Below are positions 6,078 through 12,673 of a stretch of 14,036 nucleotides of DNA, in pieces (within the stretch, counting starts at the first letter, position 1; each line of letters opens with the position of its first letter). Source of the DNA: Clostridia bacterium (GTDB lineage: Bacteria > Bacillota_A > Clostridia > Oscillospirales > CAG-272); assembly GCA_017462445.1 (NCBI GenBank), contig JAFTRB010000185.1:1-14036 (forward strand). Reading direction: 5' to 3'. Under the pieces are notes generated by a model. It was not told the DNA's origin. It did not search any database and worked only from the letters and a program-made list of their open reading frames with translations. A program made the translations under genes and the position numbers.

Positions 6078-6980
6078 ATGAAAAGAATTGTTTTTGATAT
6101 CCAGCATTTCTGCTTGAACGATGGGCCGGGCATCAGGACAACGGTATTCTTAAAGGGCTGTCCGCTTGCTTGCCTATGGTGTCATAACCCGGAGTCCAAG
6201 CGCGCGTATCCCGAGCTGATATATCGCGCCGAGCGTTGCCTCGGCTGCGGCGCTTGCGTGGATGCCTGCGGCGTCGGCGCGCACGCCATAAATGCGGAGG
6301 GCATACATATTCTTGACCGCAGCTCCTGTACGGCCTGCGGCGCTTGCGTGGATGCTTGCGGTGATGCCCTCGAGATATGCGGCAAAGCGATGAGCGTCGA
6401 CGAGATTATTTCCGAGCTTGTGCGTGACAGAGCCTTCTATAACAATTCAGGCGGCGGTATAACCGTTTCGGGTGGCGAGCCTCTTATGACACCTGACTTT
6501 ACCCTGGAGCTTGTGAAAAGGGCAAAGCAGGAGGGGCTTCACACCGCGGTCGAGACCTCGGGCTATGCAAAATGGCAGGATATAGAGGCGCTGGCTGAAT
6601 ATGTTGACCTGTTTTTATACGATGTAAAGGAAAGTGACGAGGCAAGACACCGGGAATATACAGGCGTTTCCTTTGCCCCGATTCTTTCAAACCTTGAGCG
6701 CCTGAGCGAACTTGGAGCAAAAATTCTTATGCGTTGCCCGATAATTCCGGGCTACAACGACAGGGAAGAGCATTTTGCCTTTATTGGCGAGCTTGCCGAG
6801 AGGCTTGACGGAGTTATCGGTGTGGATGTAATGCCATACCATCCGCTGGGCAGAGATAAGTCCTTCCAAATCGGCAGGGAATACCCCATAACTATTAACA
6901 CATTCCCCAGGGATGAGCAGGTTGCCTCCTGGCTTGGAGCAATTTCCTCCCACACGAAAAAGCCTACAAGGAGAGGATAG
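6078..6980 (+). CDS. Glycyl radical enzyme activase (radical SAM)
   Basis: A 300-aa activating enzyme that uses S-adenosylmethionine to put the radical on Gly695 of the preceding enzyme. The radical-SAM cluster cysteines are C28, C32 and C35 (GCPLACLWCHNPES). Two ferredoxin-type 4Fe-4S sites follow: C54/C57/C60/C64 and C84/C87/C90/C94. The SAM-binding GGE motif is in GGGITVSGGEPL. Double ferredoxin clusters are typical of activases for eliminase and decarboxylase types, not for pyruvate formate-lyase, whose activase lacks them. This supports the same class for the partner. The start at 6078 lies five bases after the partner's stop, with GGTGGA as a modest ribosome site inside the partner's last codons. 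The two genes surely form one operon. A 21-base sequence recurs within the two ferredoxin motifs. Confidence 0.93.
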   Translation: MKRIVFDIQHFCLNDGPGIRTTVFLKGCPLACLWCHNPESKRAYPELIYRAERCLGCGACVDACGVGAHAINAEGIHILDRSSCTACGACVDACGDALEICGKAMSVDEIISELVRDRAFYNNSGGGITVSGGEPLMTPDFTLELVKRAKQEGLHTAVETSGYAKWQDIEALAEYVDLFLYDVKESDEARHREYTGVSFAPILSNLERLSELGAKILMRCPIIPGYNDREEHFAFIGELAERLDGVIGVDVMPYHPLGRDKSFQIGREYPITINTFPRDEQVASWLGAISSHTKKPTRRG

Positions 6981-7057
6981 AAAAAACGGCTCTTTGTCGT
7001 TTGTTGTTGAGTATCACCCCAACATATATTATACAGCCATTTATTATAGAACCGAAT

Positions 7058-7112
7058 AAACAAGAGCATTACGCCCTCGGCAAGCCCGAACAGGCGTAAT
7101 GCTCTTTGTTTT
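7058..7112. terminator. Strong bidirectional terminator between activase and P-type ATPase
   Basis: A perfect 14-pair stem joins 7062-7075 (AAGAGCATTACGCC) with 7093-7106 (GGCGTAATGCTCTT). An outer A/T helix flanks it, and a T-rich tail follows on both strands (TTGTTTT forward; TTGTTTATT reverse). It stops both converging operons. Its arms resemble those of the terminator at 2848-2888. Confidence 0.9.
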
Positions 7113-7124
7113 CAAAGAAGGAAA

Positions 7125-7502
7125 TTATATCTTTGCCTTCTCGCGGCGCTTGTCAATCGCCCTGTGAATAACCTTTGCAAGCTCAACAATGGGAATAATA
7201 AGAATAGCAAGACCAAAGGCAACACCGTATTCCATTATATCCAGGTGAGCCAGCTCAAAGGCGTTTGCAAGGAAGGGGACCTCTACGACAAGAGTCGTAA
7301 GAAGAAGCGAAAGCGCGCCCGCTCCCCACAGCCAAGGGTTCTGTCCCTCCATTGTGAAGATAGAGCCGTGGAGCGATCTCATATTGAAGGAGTGGCAAAT
7401 CTCGCACAGGGACAAGGTCAGGAATGCCATGGATGTGCCAAGCATTTCTGCCGAGTATGTGCCGGCGGCAATTGCCTCGGCGGGCTGCAGACCTGCACGC
7501 CA
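7125..7502 (-). pseudogene. Detached C-terminal part of the P-type ATPase (after an in-frame TAG)
   Basis: The 125 codons after the TAG at 7503-7505 stay open in the same frame down to the TAA at 7125-7127, and look like the normal end of a P2A ATPase. TSMAFLTLSLCEICHSFNMRS matches the eighth membrane segment. WLWGAGALSLLLTTLVVEVPFLA and GVAFGLAILIIPIVELAKVI match the last two. An ATG at 7445 exists within it but has no ribosome site, so separate translation is doubtful. Together with the upstream 771 codons it would give an ATPase of about 897 residues, close to the normal size for the family. Confidence 0.8.
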
Positions 7503-9818
7503 CTATCTTCCGATAAGATAGGAGGCAAGGGTTATTACGGTTACAAGGAAGCCCTGGTAGCCAACCGCTATGCCCAAGCCGTCTGAGAAAATACCCTCGC
7601 GACTGTCTCGAGGCTTTCTCTTCATAATGCTTTCCTCCGGCTTCTCCATACCGAGCGCCAGGGCAGGGAAGCAGTCGGTGATAAGATTTATCCAGAGCAG
7701 ATGAACAGGCGCAAAGATTGTAAAGCCTGCTAAGGTAGCAAAGAATATTGTAAGAACCTCGGAGAGGTTGGAGGCAAGGAGGAACTGTATAGCCTTGCGG
7801 ATATTATCGTAAATCCTTCTTCCCTCGCCAACGGCCGAAACGATGGTAGCAAAGTTGTCATCTGCAAGAATCATATCTGCAACATTCTTTGTAACATCTG
7901 TGCCTGTGATACCCATTCCAACGCCGATATCCGCATTCTTGATAGATGGCGCGTCATTTACACCGTCTCCGGTCATAGCCGTGACCTTGCCCTTCTTTCT
8001 CCAGGCGTTTACGATTCTGGTCTTATGCTCGGGCTGAACACGCGCATAAACCGAGTATTTTTCAACAGCGGAGTCAAACTCCTCGTCAGAGATTTCGTCA
8101 AGCTCAGCTCCGGTGATAGCCTCGGAGGCGTCTGTAATGATACCAAGCTGCATTGCAATGGCAATAGCTGTGTCCTTGTGGTCGCCTGTAATCATTATCG
8201 GGCGAATTCCGGCGCTGCGGCATTCATCAATAGCAGGCTTAACCTCGGGGCGGACAGGGTCGATCATACCGACAAGACCGATGAAGCAAAGCTCGCGCTC
8301 CACCTTCTCGCTGTCACTGGAGGAGGGAAGCTCGGTTATAATTTTCTCCGCGGCGGCAAGGACACGAAGCGCCTTATCTGCCATGGCCTTATTCGCGGAA
8401 AGAATATCCGCGCGAATTGCATCGGTAAGCTCCACCTCCTCGCCGTCAATGATAGCCTTGGTGCATCTTTTCAGCAGCTCATCGGGCGCGCCCTTGGTAA
8501 ACTGGATAAGCGAGCCGTCCTCGCGCCTATGAATGGTGGTCATCATCTTTCTTCCCGAGTCAAAGGGAAGCTCGCCCACTCTCACCAGTACATTCTTCTG
8601 CGCATTCTTGGATAGACCAAGCGCCTCTGCATAGTTAACGAGAGCGCATTCTGTGGGCTCGCCAACGGCAGCTCCTGCCTCGGTGTCAAACTCCGCGTCC
8701 GAGCAAAGCGACATAGCGGTTGCCAAAAGCCCCTCGTCCGAGGCGTAGTGGTCCACGACGGTCATCTTGTTCTGCGTAAGCGTGCCGGTTTTATCCGAGC
8801 AGATAATCTGCGTACAGCCAAGAGTCTCAACAGCGGTAAGCTTACGGATAATGGCGTTTCTTTTTGACATATTTGTAACGCCGATGGAAAGCACGATGGT
8901 AACAACCGTAGCAAGTCCCTCGGGTATTGCGGCAACAGCCAGCGAGATGGCAATCATAAAGGAGTTGATAATTGGCTCGAAGCCTATGCCGTCACGAATG
9001 AGCTGAACGCCAAAGATAATTACGCATATTCCAATAACAAGATAGGTAAGCACCTTGGAAAGCCCAGCAAGCTTTATCTGCAAGGGAGTTTTTCCTTCCT
9101 CCGCCCGGGCAAGCGCATCTGCAATCTTACCCATCTCGGTGTCCATACCGGTGGCAGTAACCACAGCCTTTCCTCTTCCGTAAACCACGGTAGAGCCCAT
9201 GAACACCATATTCTTGCGGTCGCCGAGAGCAACATCTCCGTTAGCCCCCGCTACCAGTGCATCCTCACGCTTATCAACAGGCACGGACTCTCCGGTAAGA
9301 GCCGCCTCCTCGATCTTCATCGAGGCGCATTCAATAATTCTCGCATCTGCGGGAACCGAGTCGCCTGCCTCAAGAACGATGATATCTCCAACAACCAAAT
9401 CCTCGCTCGGCACAAGAATAAGCTTTCCGTCTCTTATAACCTTGCTCTGCGCCTTTGACATTTCCTGCAATGCTTCAATTGCCTTTTCCGCCTTGCTCTC
9501 CTGCCAGACGCCGAGAATGGCGTTTATAAGAACAACGGCAAGAATAATGACAACATCGGCAGGGAACTCAAAGCCGTGCTGAAGACCGTTGTAGATCTCC
9601 ACGCCTGCCGAGATTGCGGCGGCAACCAGCAGTATAATTGTCATCGGCTCGCAAAGCTGCTTAAGAAAGCGGAGGATAAGCGATTCCTTCTTCGCCTCAA
9701 CAAGCTTGTTCTTGCCATTTTCAGCAAGCCGCTCTTCCGCCTGCGAGGCGCTCAAGCCATCGACCGAGCTGTCGACACTCCTGATGACCTCGGAAGCATC
9801 GGTTAAATAGTGCTTCAT
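7503..9818 (-). CDS. Cation-transporting P2A-type ATPase (probable Mn2+/Ca2+ exporter), cut by an in-frame TAG
   Basis: A 771-aa P-type ATPase that should pump divalent cations out of the cell. The actuator loop has TGES (175-178). The phosphorylated aspartate is D342 in SDKTGTLT. The nucleotide domain has KGAPDE (442-447), and the hinge is TGDGVNDAP (616-624). The ion-site residues match SERCA-type pumps: E300 in PEGL of helix 4, N684 and E687 (SNLSEV) in helix 5, and N711, T714 and D715 (NLITD) in helix 6. This favours Ca2+ or Mn2+ over Mg2+ or Na+. An upstream yybP-ykoY riboswitch points to Mn2+. Ribosome site AAAGGAG precedes ATG 9818. The frame ends in TAG at 7503-7505, right after helix 7; helices 8-10 lie beyond it in the same frame (7125-7502). 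As written, the pump is probably inactive unless the TAG is read through or is a sequencing error. Confidence 0.9.
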   Translation of the reverse strand: MKHYLTDASEVIRSVDSSVDGLSASQAEERLAENGKNKLVEAKKESLILRFLKQLCEPMTIILLVAAAISAGVEIYNGLQHGFEFPADVVIILAVVLINAILGVWQESKAEKAIEALQEMSKAQSKVIRDGKLILVPSEDLVVGDIIVLEAGDSVPADARIIECASMKIEEAALTGESVPVDKREDALVAGANGDVALGDRKNMVFMGSTVVYGRGKAVVTATGMDTEMGKIADALARAEEGKTPLQIKLAGLSKVLTYLVIGICVIIFGVQLIRDGIGFEPIINSFMIAISLAVAAIPEGLATVVTIVLSIGVTNMSKRNAIIRKLTAVETLGCTQIICSDKTGTLTQNKMTVVDHYASDEGLLATAMSLCSDAEFDTEAGAAVGEPTECALVNYAEALGLSKNAQKNVLVRVGELPFDSGRKMMTTIHRREDGSLIQFTKGAPDELLKRCTKAIIDGEEVELTDAIRADILSANKAMADKALRVLAAAEKIITELPSSSDSEKVERELCFIGLVGMIDPVRPEVKPAIDECRSAGIRPIMITGDHKDTAIAIAMQLGIITDASEAITGAELDEISDEEFDSAVEKYSVYARVQPEHKTRIVNAWRKKGKVTAMTGDGVNDAPSIKNADIGVGMGITGTDVTKNVADMILADDNFATIVSAVGEGRRIYDNIRKAIQFLLASNLSEVLTIFFATLAGFTIFAPVHLLWINLITDCFPALALGMEKPEESIMKRKPRDSREGIFSDGLGIAVGYQGFLVTVITLASYLIGR

Positions 9819-9859
9819 TTTTTTCTCCTTTGTATATATTTATTAATATATTTACCCAT

Positions 9860-9895
9860 AAAAAATAGACCTTTGCAGCCCTGCTGCAAAAGTCT
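9860..9895 (-). terminator. Riboswitch-controlled terminator in the ATPase leader
   Basis: On the reverse strand a 13-pair hairpin forms between 9895-9883 (AGACTTTTGCAGC) and 9879-9867 (GCTGCAAAGGTCT) with a three-base loop, followed by A and six T. The first arm shares AGACTTTT with the 3' strand of the manganese aptamer, so the two folds exclude each other. This is the standard arrangement for a ligand-activated transcription switch. Confidence 0.88.
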
Positions 9896-9976
9896 TGCCA
9901 TCCTGTGGACCTAATAACCGGGCAAAAGCCGAGATGACGGTTATCGGATATGCTATGCATACAGCTACTCCCTTTT
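9888..9976 (-). ncRNA. yybP-ykoY manganese riboswitch
   Basis: Read on the reverse strand, the 5' side is AAAAGGGAGTAGC (9976-9964) and the 3' side is GGCAAGACTTTT (9899-9888). These are the diagnostic ends of the yybP-ykoY family, whose Mn2+-binding loops are formed by GGGAGTAGC and GCAAGAC. The two arms between them also look paired. The family usually turns on Mn2+ exporters when manganese is high. The aptamer begins about three bases after the expected transcription start and its 3' strand overlaps the terminator stem. Mn2+ binding should prevent termination and allow ATPase expression. Confidence 0.88.
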
Positions 9977-9985
9977 ACGAAGAAG

Positions 9986-10013
9986 ATTATAGCACATTAT
10001 TTTGCTTTGTCAA
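9986..10013 (-). promoter_or_regulatory. Sigma-A promoter of the manganese-riboswitch transcript
   Basis: On the reverse strand TTGACA (10013-10008), a 16-base spacer and TATAAT (9991-9986), both exact consensus. Transcription should start near 9979, directly before the aptamer. Confidence 0.85.
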
Positions 10014-10226
10014 CATTTTACATTGTAAATTAATCGCGAGTTAATAAACATTTAACATAACTTTGTATTTTTATCTCGCGTTTACAGAATGGTAATACTT
10101 TGTAAATTTAATAATAATATTATTCTGCTATCATATAGAATATTATGTTACTCAAAAGGCAAAATATTCTGAAAAGGACAATAAGTATAATCCCGAAGGG
10201 AAATATCGGTCGGTGGGGGATGGAAT
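10014..10226. other. AT-rich divergent intergenic region with inverted repeats
   Basis: No gene was seen in this stretch between the ATPase promoter and the small membrane protein. It holds a near-perfect palindrome TTTACATTGTAAA (10017-10029), right beside the -35 box of the ATPase promoter. The same half-sites recur as TTTACA (10081-10086) and TGTAAA (10101-10106), 14 bases apart. It also holds AGAATATT/AATATTCT (10137-10144 with 10163-10170). A TATAAT at 10186-10191 could be the -10 box of the small membrane protein, but no good -35 box accompanies it. Confidence 0.5.
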
Positions 10227-10616
10227 ATGGAGAAAAACAGCTTTTGGGAAAGGGCGAAGCGCTTTATTAAAAAGGTCATTGGCTTCATCCTTAATCCTCA
10301 CTTCCTTCTTTGCTTCGGCATTGGCTGGATGATTACAAACGGCTGGTCATATATAATGCTTGTAATCGGTCTTTACTTTAATATAGCCTGGATGACGGCG
10401 GTTGCAGGGGCATATCTTACCTTTCTCTGGCTTCCGATCTCGCCCGAGAAGATTGTCACGGTAAGCATCGCAATAGTCCTTCTTAAATTCCTTTTTCCAA
10501 AGGATGAAAAAACTCTCGGGGTGCTAAGAGAAATGTACGGGAGCATTAAGCAAAAAATAAAAGGGGAAAGGGCAGAAAATGGCGAGAAAGAAAAGGAGAA
10601 CACCGATAATGAGTGA
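10227..10616 (+). CDS. Small membrane protein of unknown function (129 aa)
   Basis: A 129-aa protein with a basic N-terminus (WERAKRFIKK), about three or four hydrophobic stretches between residues 18 and 97, and a charged, probably cytoplasmic tail (KGERAENGEKEKENTDNE). I do not recognise a family. The ATG at 10227 is preceded by GGGGGA about ten bases upstream, a modest ribosome site. The gene stands alone, divergent from the manganese-regulated ATPase and convergent with the DeoR-type gene. The base composition is like its neighbours and nothing suggests recent transfer. No function can be assigned. Confidence 0.65.
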   Translation: MEKNSFWERAKRFIKKVIGFILNPHFLLCFGIGWMITNGWSYIMLVIGLYFNIAWMTAVAGAYLTFLWLPISPEKIVTVSIAIVLLKFLFPKDEKTLGVLREMYGSIKQKIKGERAENGEKEKENTDNE

Positions 10617-10645
10617 TAAAAAAACTGCCCCGATTTGGGGCAGTT
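10617..10645 (-). terminator. Terminator of the DeoR-type regulator gene
   Basis: A nine-pair stem AACTGCCCC/GGGGCAGTT (10623-10631 with 10637-10645) with a five-base loop. On the reverse strand the stem is followed by a run of T (GTTTTTTTATC), an ideal tail. On the plus strand the tail (ATAACTTT) is poor, so it may stop the small membrane protein transcript only partly. Confidence 0.85.
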
Positions 10646-10657
10646 ATAACTTTAGAG

Positions 10658-11398
10658 CTAAATAAATTTTTCCCTCTGTCCCGGGAAGCCTTGGGAAATA
10701 TCTCTTTCCGACACCACATAGGATATATCATCAACAGAGCAGAGCGTATTAATACAGGGCGCGCCGAGCTTCTTCGAGCCTAGCATAAGCACGCTTCTTC
10801 GGGAACGGGAAAGCATAACACGGCGGACCGCGTTTTCGGCTATGGCGTTATCTGTTAACAGTCCGTCACAGGTAAGCGTTCTGACCGAGAAAAAGCAAAT
10901 ATCCGCATTGAAGGAGCGCAGAAAATCCTCGGCATAGCTGCCGACAAAGGCATAGGAGTTGGTGGCAAGCTCGCCCCCTGTAACAAACAGGCGCACATTC
11001 GCTCTGTCGGGAAGCATAGCCGCCTTAGCGCTGTTGGTAATTATGATCAGCGACTTTTTTTCGGAAATCAGGCTCAGGAGCGCCTGCGCCGTAGATGAGC
11101 CGTCTACCATGATTGTATCGCCGTCATTTATAAGCGAAAGACACTTTTTTGCAATTGCAAGCTTAGCCTCGGAGTGTTCGCGCTCGCGGTAGGATTGGGG
11201 TATGTTTTCGCCAAGCGCGCTCTTGTACGCCGCGCCACCGTGAGTTCGTATTATCCTGCCGGCGTGAGCGAGAGCGGCAAGATCCCGTCGCATTGTCGGC
11301 TCGCTTACAAAGGTGGCGCGACATAGCTCGCTCACACTCGCCTCTCCTTGGCTTTTAAGATATTCAAGTATTATTTGCTCTCTCGCATTGCTTGACAT
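10658..11398 (-). CDS. DeoR-family transcriptional regulator
   Basis: A 246-aa regulator of typical DeoR/GlpR size. The N-terminal winged helix-turn-helix (about residues 1-60) shows REQIILEYLKSQGEASVSEL, then VSEPTMRRDLAAL and the family hallmark GRIIRTHGGA. The remainder is the DeoRC sensor domain, with the sugar-phosphate-isomerase-like motifs DGDTIMVDGSSTAQALL and LIIITNSA and a GG turn in FVTGGEL. I choose ATG 11398: AAGGAGA lies seven bases before it, whereas the upstream in-frame ATG (11419) sits over that ribosome site and has none of its own. It is divergent from the dehydrogenase/malic enzyme operon, and the space between holds repeated TTTGAGC boxes. DeoR-family proteins usually repress and are released by a phosphorylated sugar or similar metabolite; the effector here is unknown. 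Confidence 0.9.
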   Translation of the reverse strand: MSSNAREQIILEYLKSQGEASVSELCRATFVSEPTMRRDLAALAHAGRIIRTHGGAAYKSALGENIPQSYREREHSEAKLAIAKKCLSLINDGDTIMVDGSSTAQALLSLISEKKSLIIITNSAKAAMLPDRANVRLFVTGGELATNSYAFVGSYAEDFLRSFNADICFFSVRTLTCDGLLTDNAIAENAVRRVMLSRSRRSVLMLGSKKLGAPCINTLCSVDDISYVVSERDISQGFPGQREKFI

Positions 11399-11409
11399 TT
11401 TTATTCTCC

Positions 11410-11503
11410 TTTTGAGCATTTGAAGTATAAATCAGGTCTGTTTTATCAATATTTGAGCGAAATGCTCATAGTTTTGTGTCCCTGTTGACAAAAACGCTCA
11501 AAA
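11410..11503. promoter_or_regulatory. Candidate DeoR operators: repeated TTTGAGC boxes
   Basis: Three places carry the same motif. TTTTGAGCATTT (11410-11421) lies just upstream of the regulator's ribosome site. A palindromic pair, TGAGC (11454-11458) and GCTCA (11464-11468), is centred midway. CGCTCAAAA (11495-11503), the reverse complement of TTTTGAGCG, sits inside the spacer of the dehydrogenase promoter. The layout fits repression of both divergent transcripts by the adjacent DeoR-type protein, by looping or by direct block of polymerase. Confidence 0.65.
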
Positions 11504-11513
11504 GTATTATAAC
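11485..11513 (+). promoter_or_regulatory. Promoter of the dehydrogenase/malic enzyme operon
   Basis: Perfect TTGACA (11485-11490), 17-base spacer and TATAAC (11508-11513), 39 bases before the ATG at 11553. A candidate DeoR box lies within the spacer. Confidence 0.8.
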
Positions 11514-11552
11514 ATAGGTGTAAGGAAAAAATCAATATTAAGGAGAATAATT

Positions 11553-12665
11553 ATGCCAAAAATGAACCTTGATTGGAAAATTGCAGAGTGCTTTATAACC
11601 GACGCCTTCGTAGCCTCAGGTGTACCCAGGGAGGATGCCGAGATTTGTACAGATGTCCTTCTTGAGAGTGACAGGAGAGGAATAGAGTCCCACGGCTGTA
11701 ACCGCTTTAAGCCTATATACATTGACAGGATCAAGGCGGGAATTCAACAGCCTGTAACGAATTTTGAGATAATAAAGGAAACTCCCACCACGGCGGTTGT
11801 TGACGGACATCACGGAATGGGGCAGGTTATCGGCTATCGCGCAATGAATATGGCTATCGAGAAGGCTAAAAAATACGGAATGGGAATGGTCGCCGTGCGC
11901 AATTCCTGTCACTATGGTATTGCCGGCTACTACGCAACGATGGCTACCAAGGCAGGCTGTATCGGTATGACAGGAACAAATGCCCGCCCCTCGGTTGCTC
12001 CCACCTTCGGCGTTGAGGGAATGTTTGGCACAAACCCCTATACTGTGGGTATACCCACCGACGAGGACTTTGACTTTATCTTCGACTGCGCCACCTCCAT
12101 AACCCAGAACGGAAAGGTTGAGTATTATGAGAGGATAGGCGAGCCTGTTCACCCGGGAACAATTATTGATATTGACGGAAATGCGGTCGAGGGAGATGCG
12201 GGCGTTGCCCTTAAGAAGATAAGAAACGGAACTGCGGCGCTCACTACTCTCGGAGGAATTGGCGAGGCTCTCGGCGGCTACAAGGGCTATGGCTTTGCTC
12301 TTGTCGTTGAAATGCTCTCCGCCGTTCTCCAGGACGGTATGTACGGCAAGGATCTTGACGGCAAGGACGAAAATGGCAATCCACGCCCCTACCACCTCGG
12401 TCACTTCTTTATCGCAATAGATACCGACCACTTTATGGGTGAGGATATCTGCCGCAAGAAGGCAGGAGATATTCTCCGCGCCATTCGCGCTTCAAAGAAG
12501 GCTCCGGGGGCTGAAAGAATTTATACAGCAGGTGAGAAGGAGCATGAGGTCTGGCTCTCGCGCCGTGATAGCGGTGTACCGATTAACGAGTCTGTGCAGG
12601 CAGAAATGATCAAGGTCAGGGATGAATACGGCATTGAGGGCTATGTATTCCCCTGGGAAAGGTGA
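11553..12665 (+). CDS. Ldh_2-family malate/L-lactate-type dehydrogenase
   Basis: A 370-aa NAD(P)-dependent 2-hydroxyacid/2-ketoacid oxidoreductase of the Ldh_2 family (YlbC, YiaK, ComC and archaeal-type malate dehydrogenase relatives), the expected size. Family motifs visible are ESHGCNRF (45-52), VDGHHGMGQV (83-92), RNSCHYGIAGYY (116-127, with the conserved His120), GTNARPSVAPTFGVEGMFGTNP and GGYKGYGFALVVEML. Members reduce or oxidise malate, lactate, 2,3-diketogulonate, ureidoglycolate or sulfolactate. The exact substrate cannot be read here, but the overlapping malic enzyme gene makes malate/oxaloacetate the leading guess. AAGGAG precedes ATG 11553. Transcription starts from a strong promoter carrying a DeoR-type box. 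The protein is presumably cytoplasmic; no signal peptide is seen. Confidence 0.9.
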   Translation: MPKMNLDWKIAECFITDAFVASGVPREDAEICTDVLLESDRRGIESHGCNRFKPIYIDRIKAGIQQPVTNFEIIKETPTTAVVDGHHGMGQVIGYRAMNMAIEKAKKYGMGMVAVRNSCHYGIAGYYATMATKAGCIGMTGTNARPSVAPTFGVEGMFGTNPYTVGIPTDEDFDFIFDCATSITQNGKVEYYERIGEPVHPGTIIDIDGNAVEGDAGVALKKIRNGTAALTTLGGIGEALGGYKGYGFALVVEMLSAVLQDGMYGKDLDGKDENGNPRPYHLGHFFIAIDTDHFMGEDICRKKAGDILRAIRASKKAPGAERIYTAGEKEHEVWLSRRDSGVPINESVQAEMIKVRDEYGIEGYVFPWER

Positions 12666-12673
12666 GTAACGGT

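Noticed and set aside
7503..7505. TAG as a recoded sense codon (alternative genetic code or pyrrolysine)
   Set aside because: The glycyl radical enzyme, its activase and the DeoR-type gene all end naturally in TAG, so genome-wide reassignment is unlikely; pyrrolysine use has no support here.
11616..12431. Reverse-strand open frame (271 codons) over the dehydrogenase gene
   Set aside because: A codon-bias shadow of the Ldh_2 gene; no ribosome site or recognisable motif.
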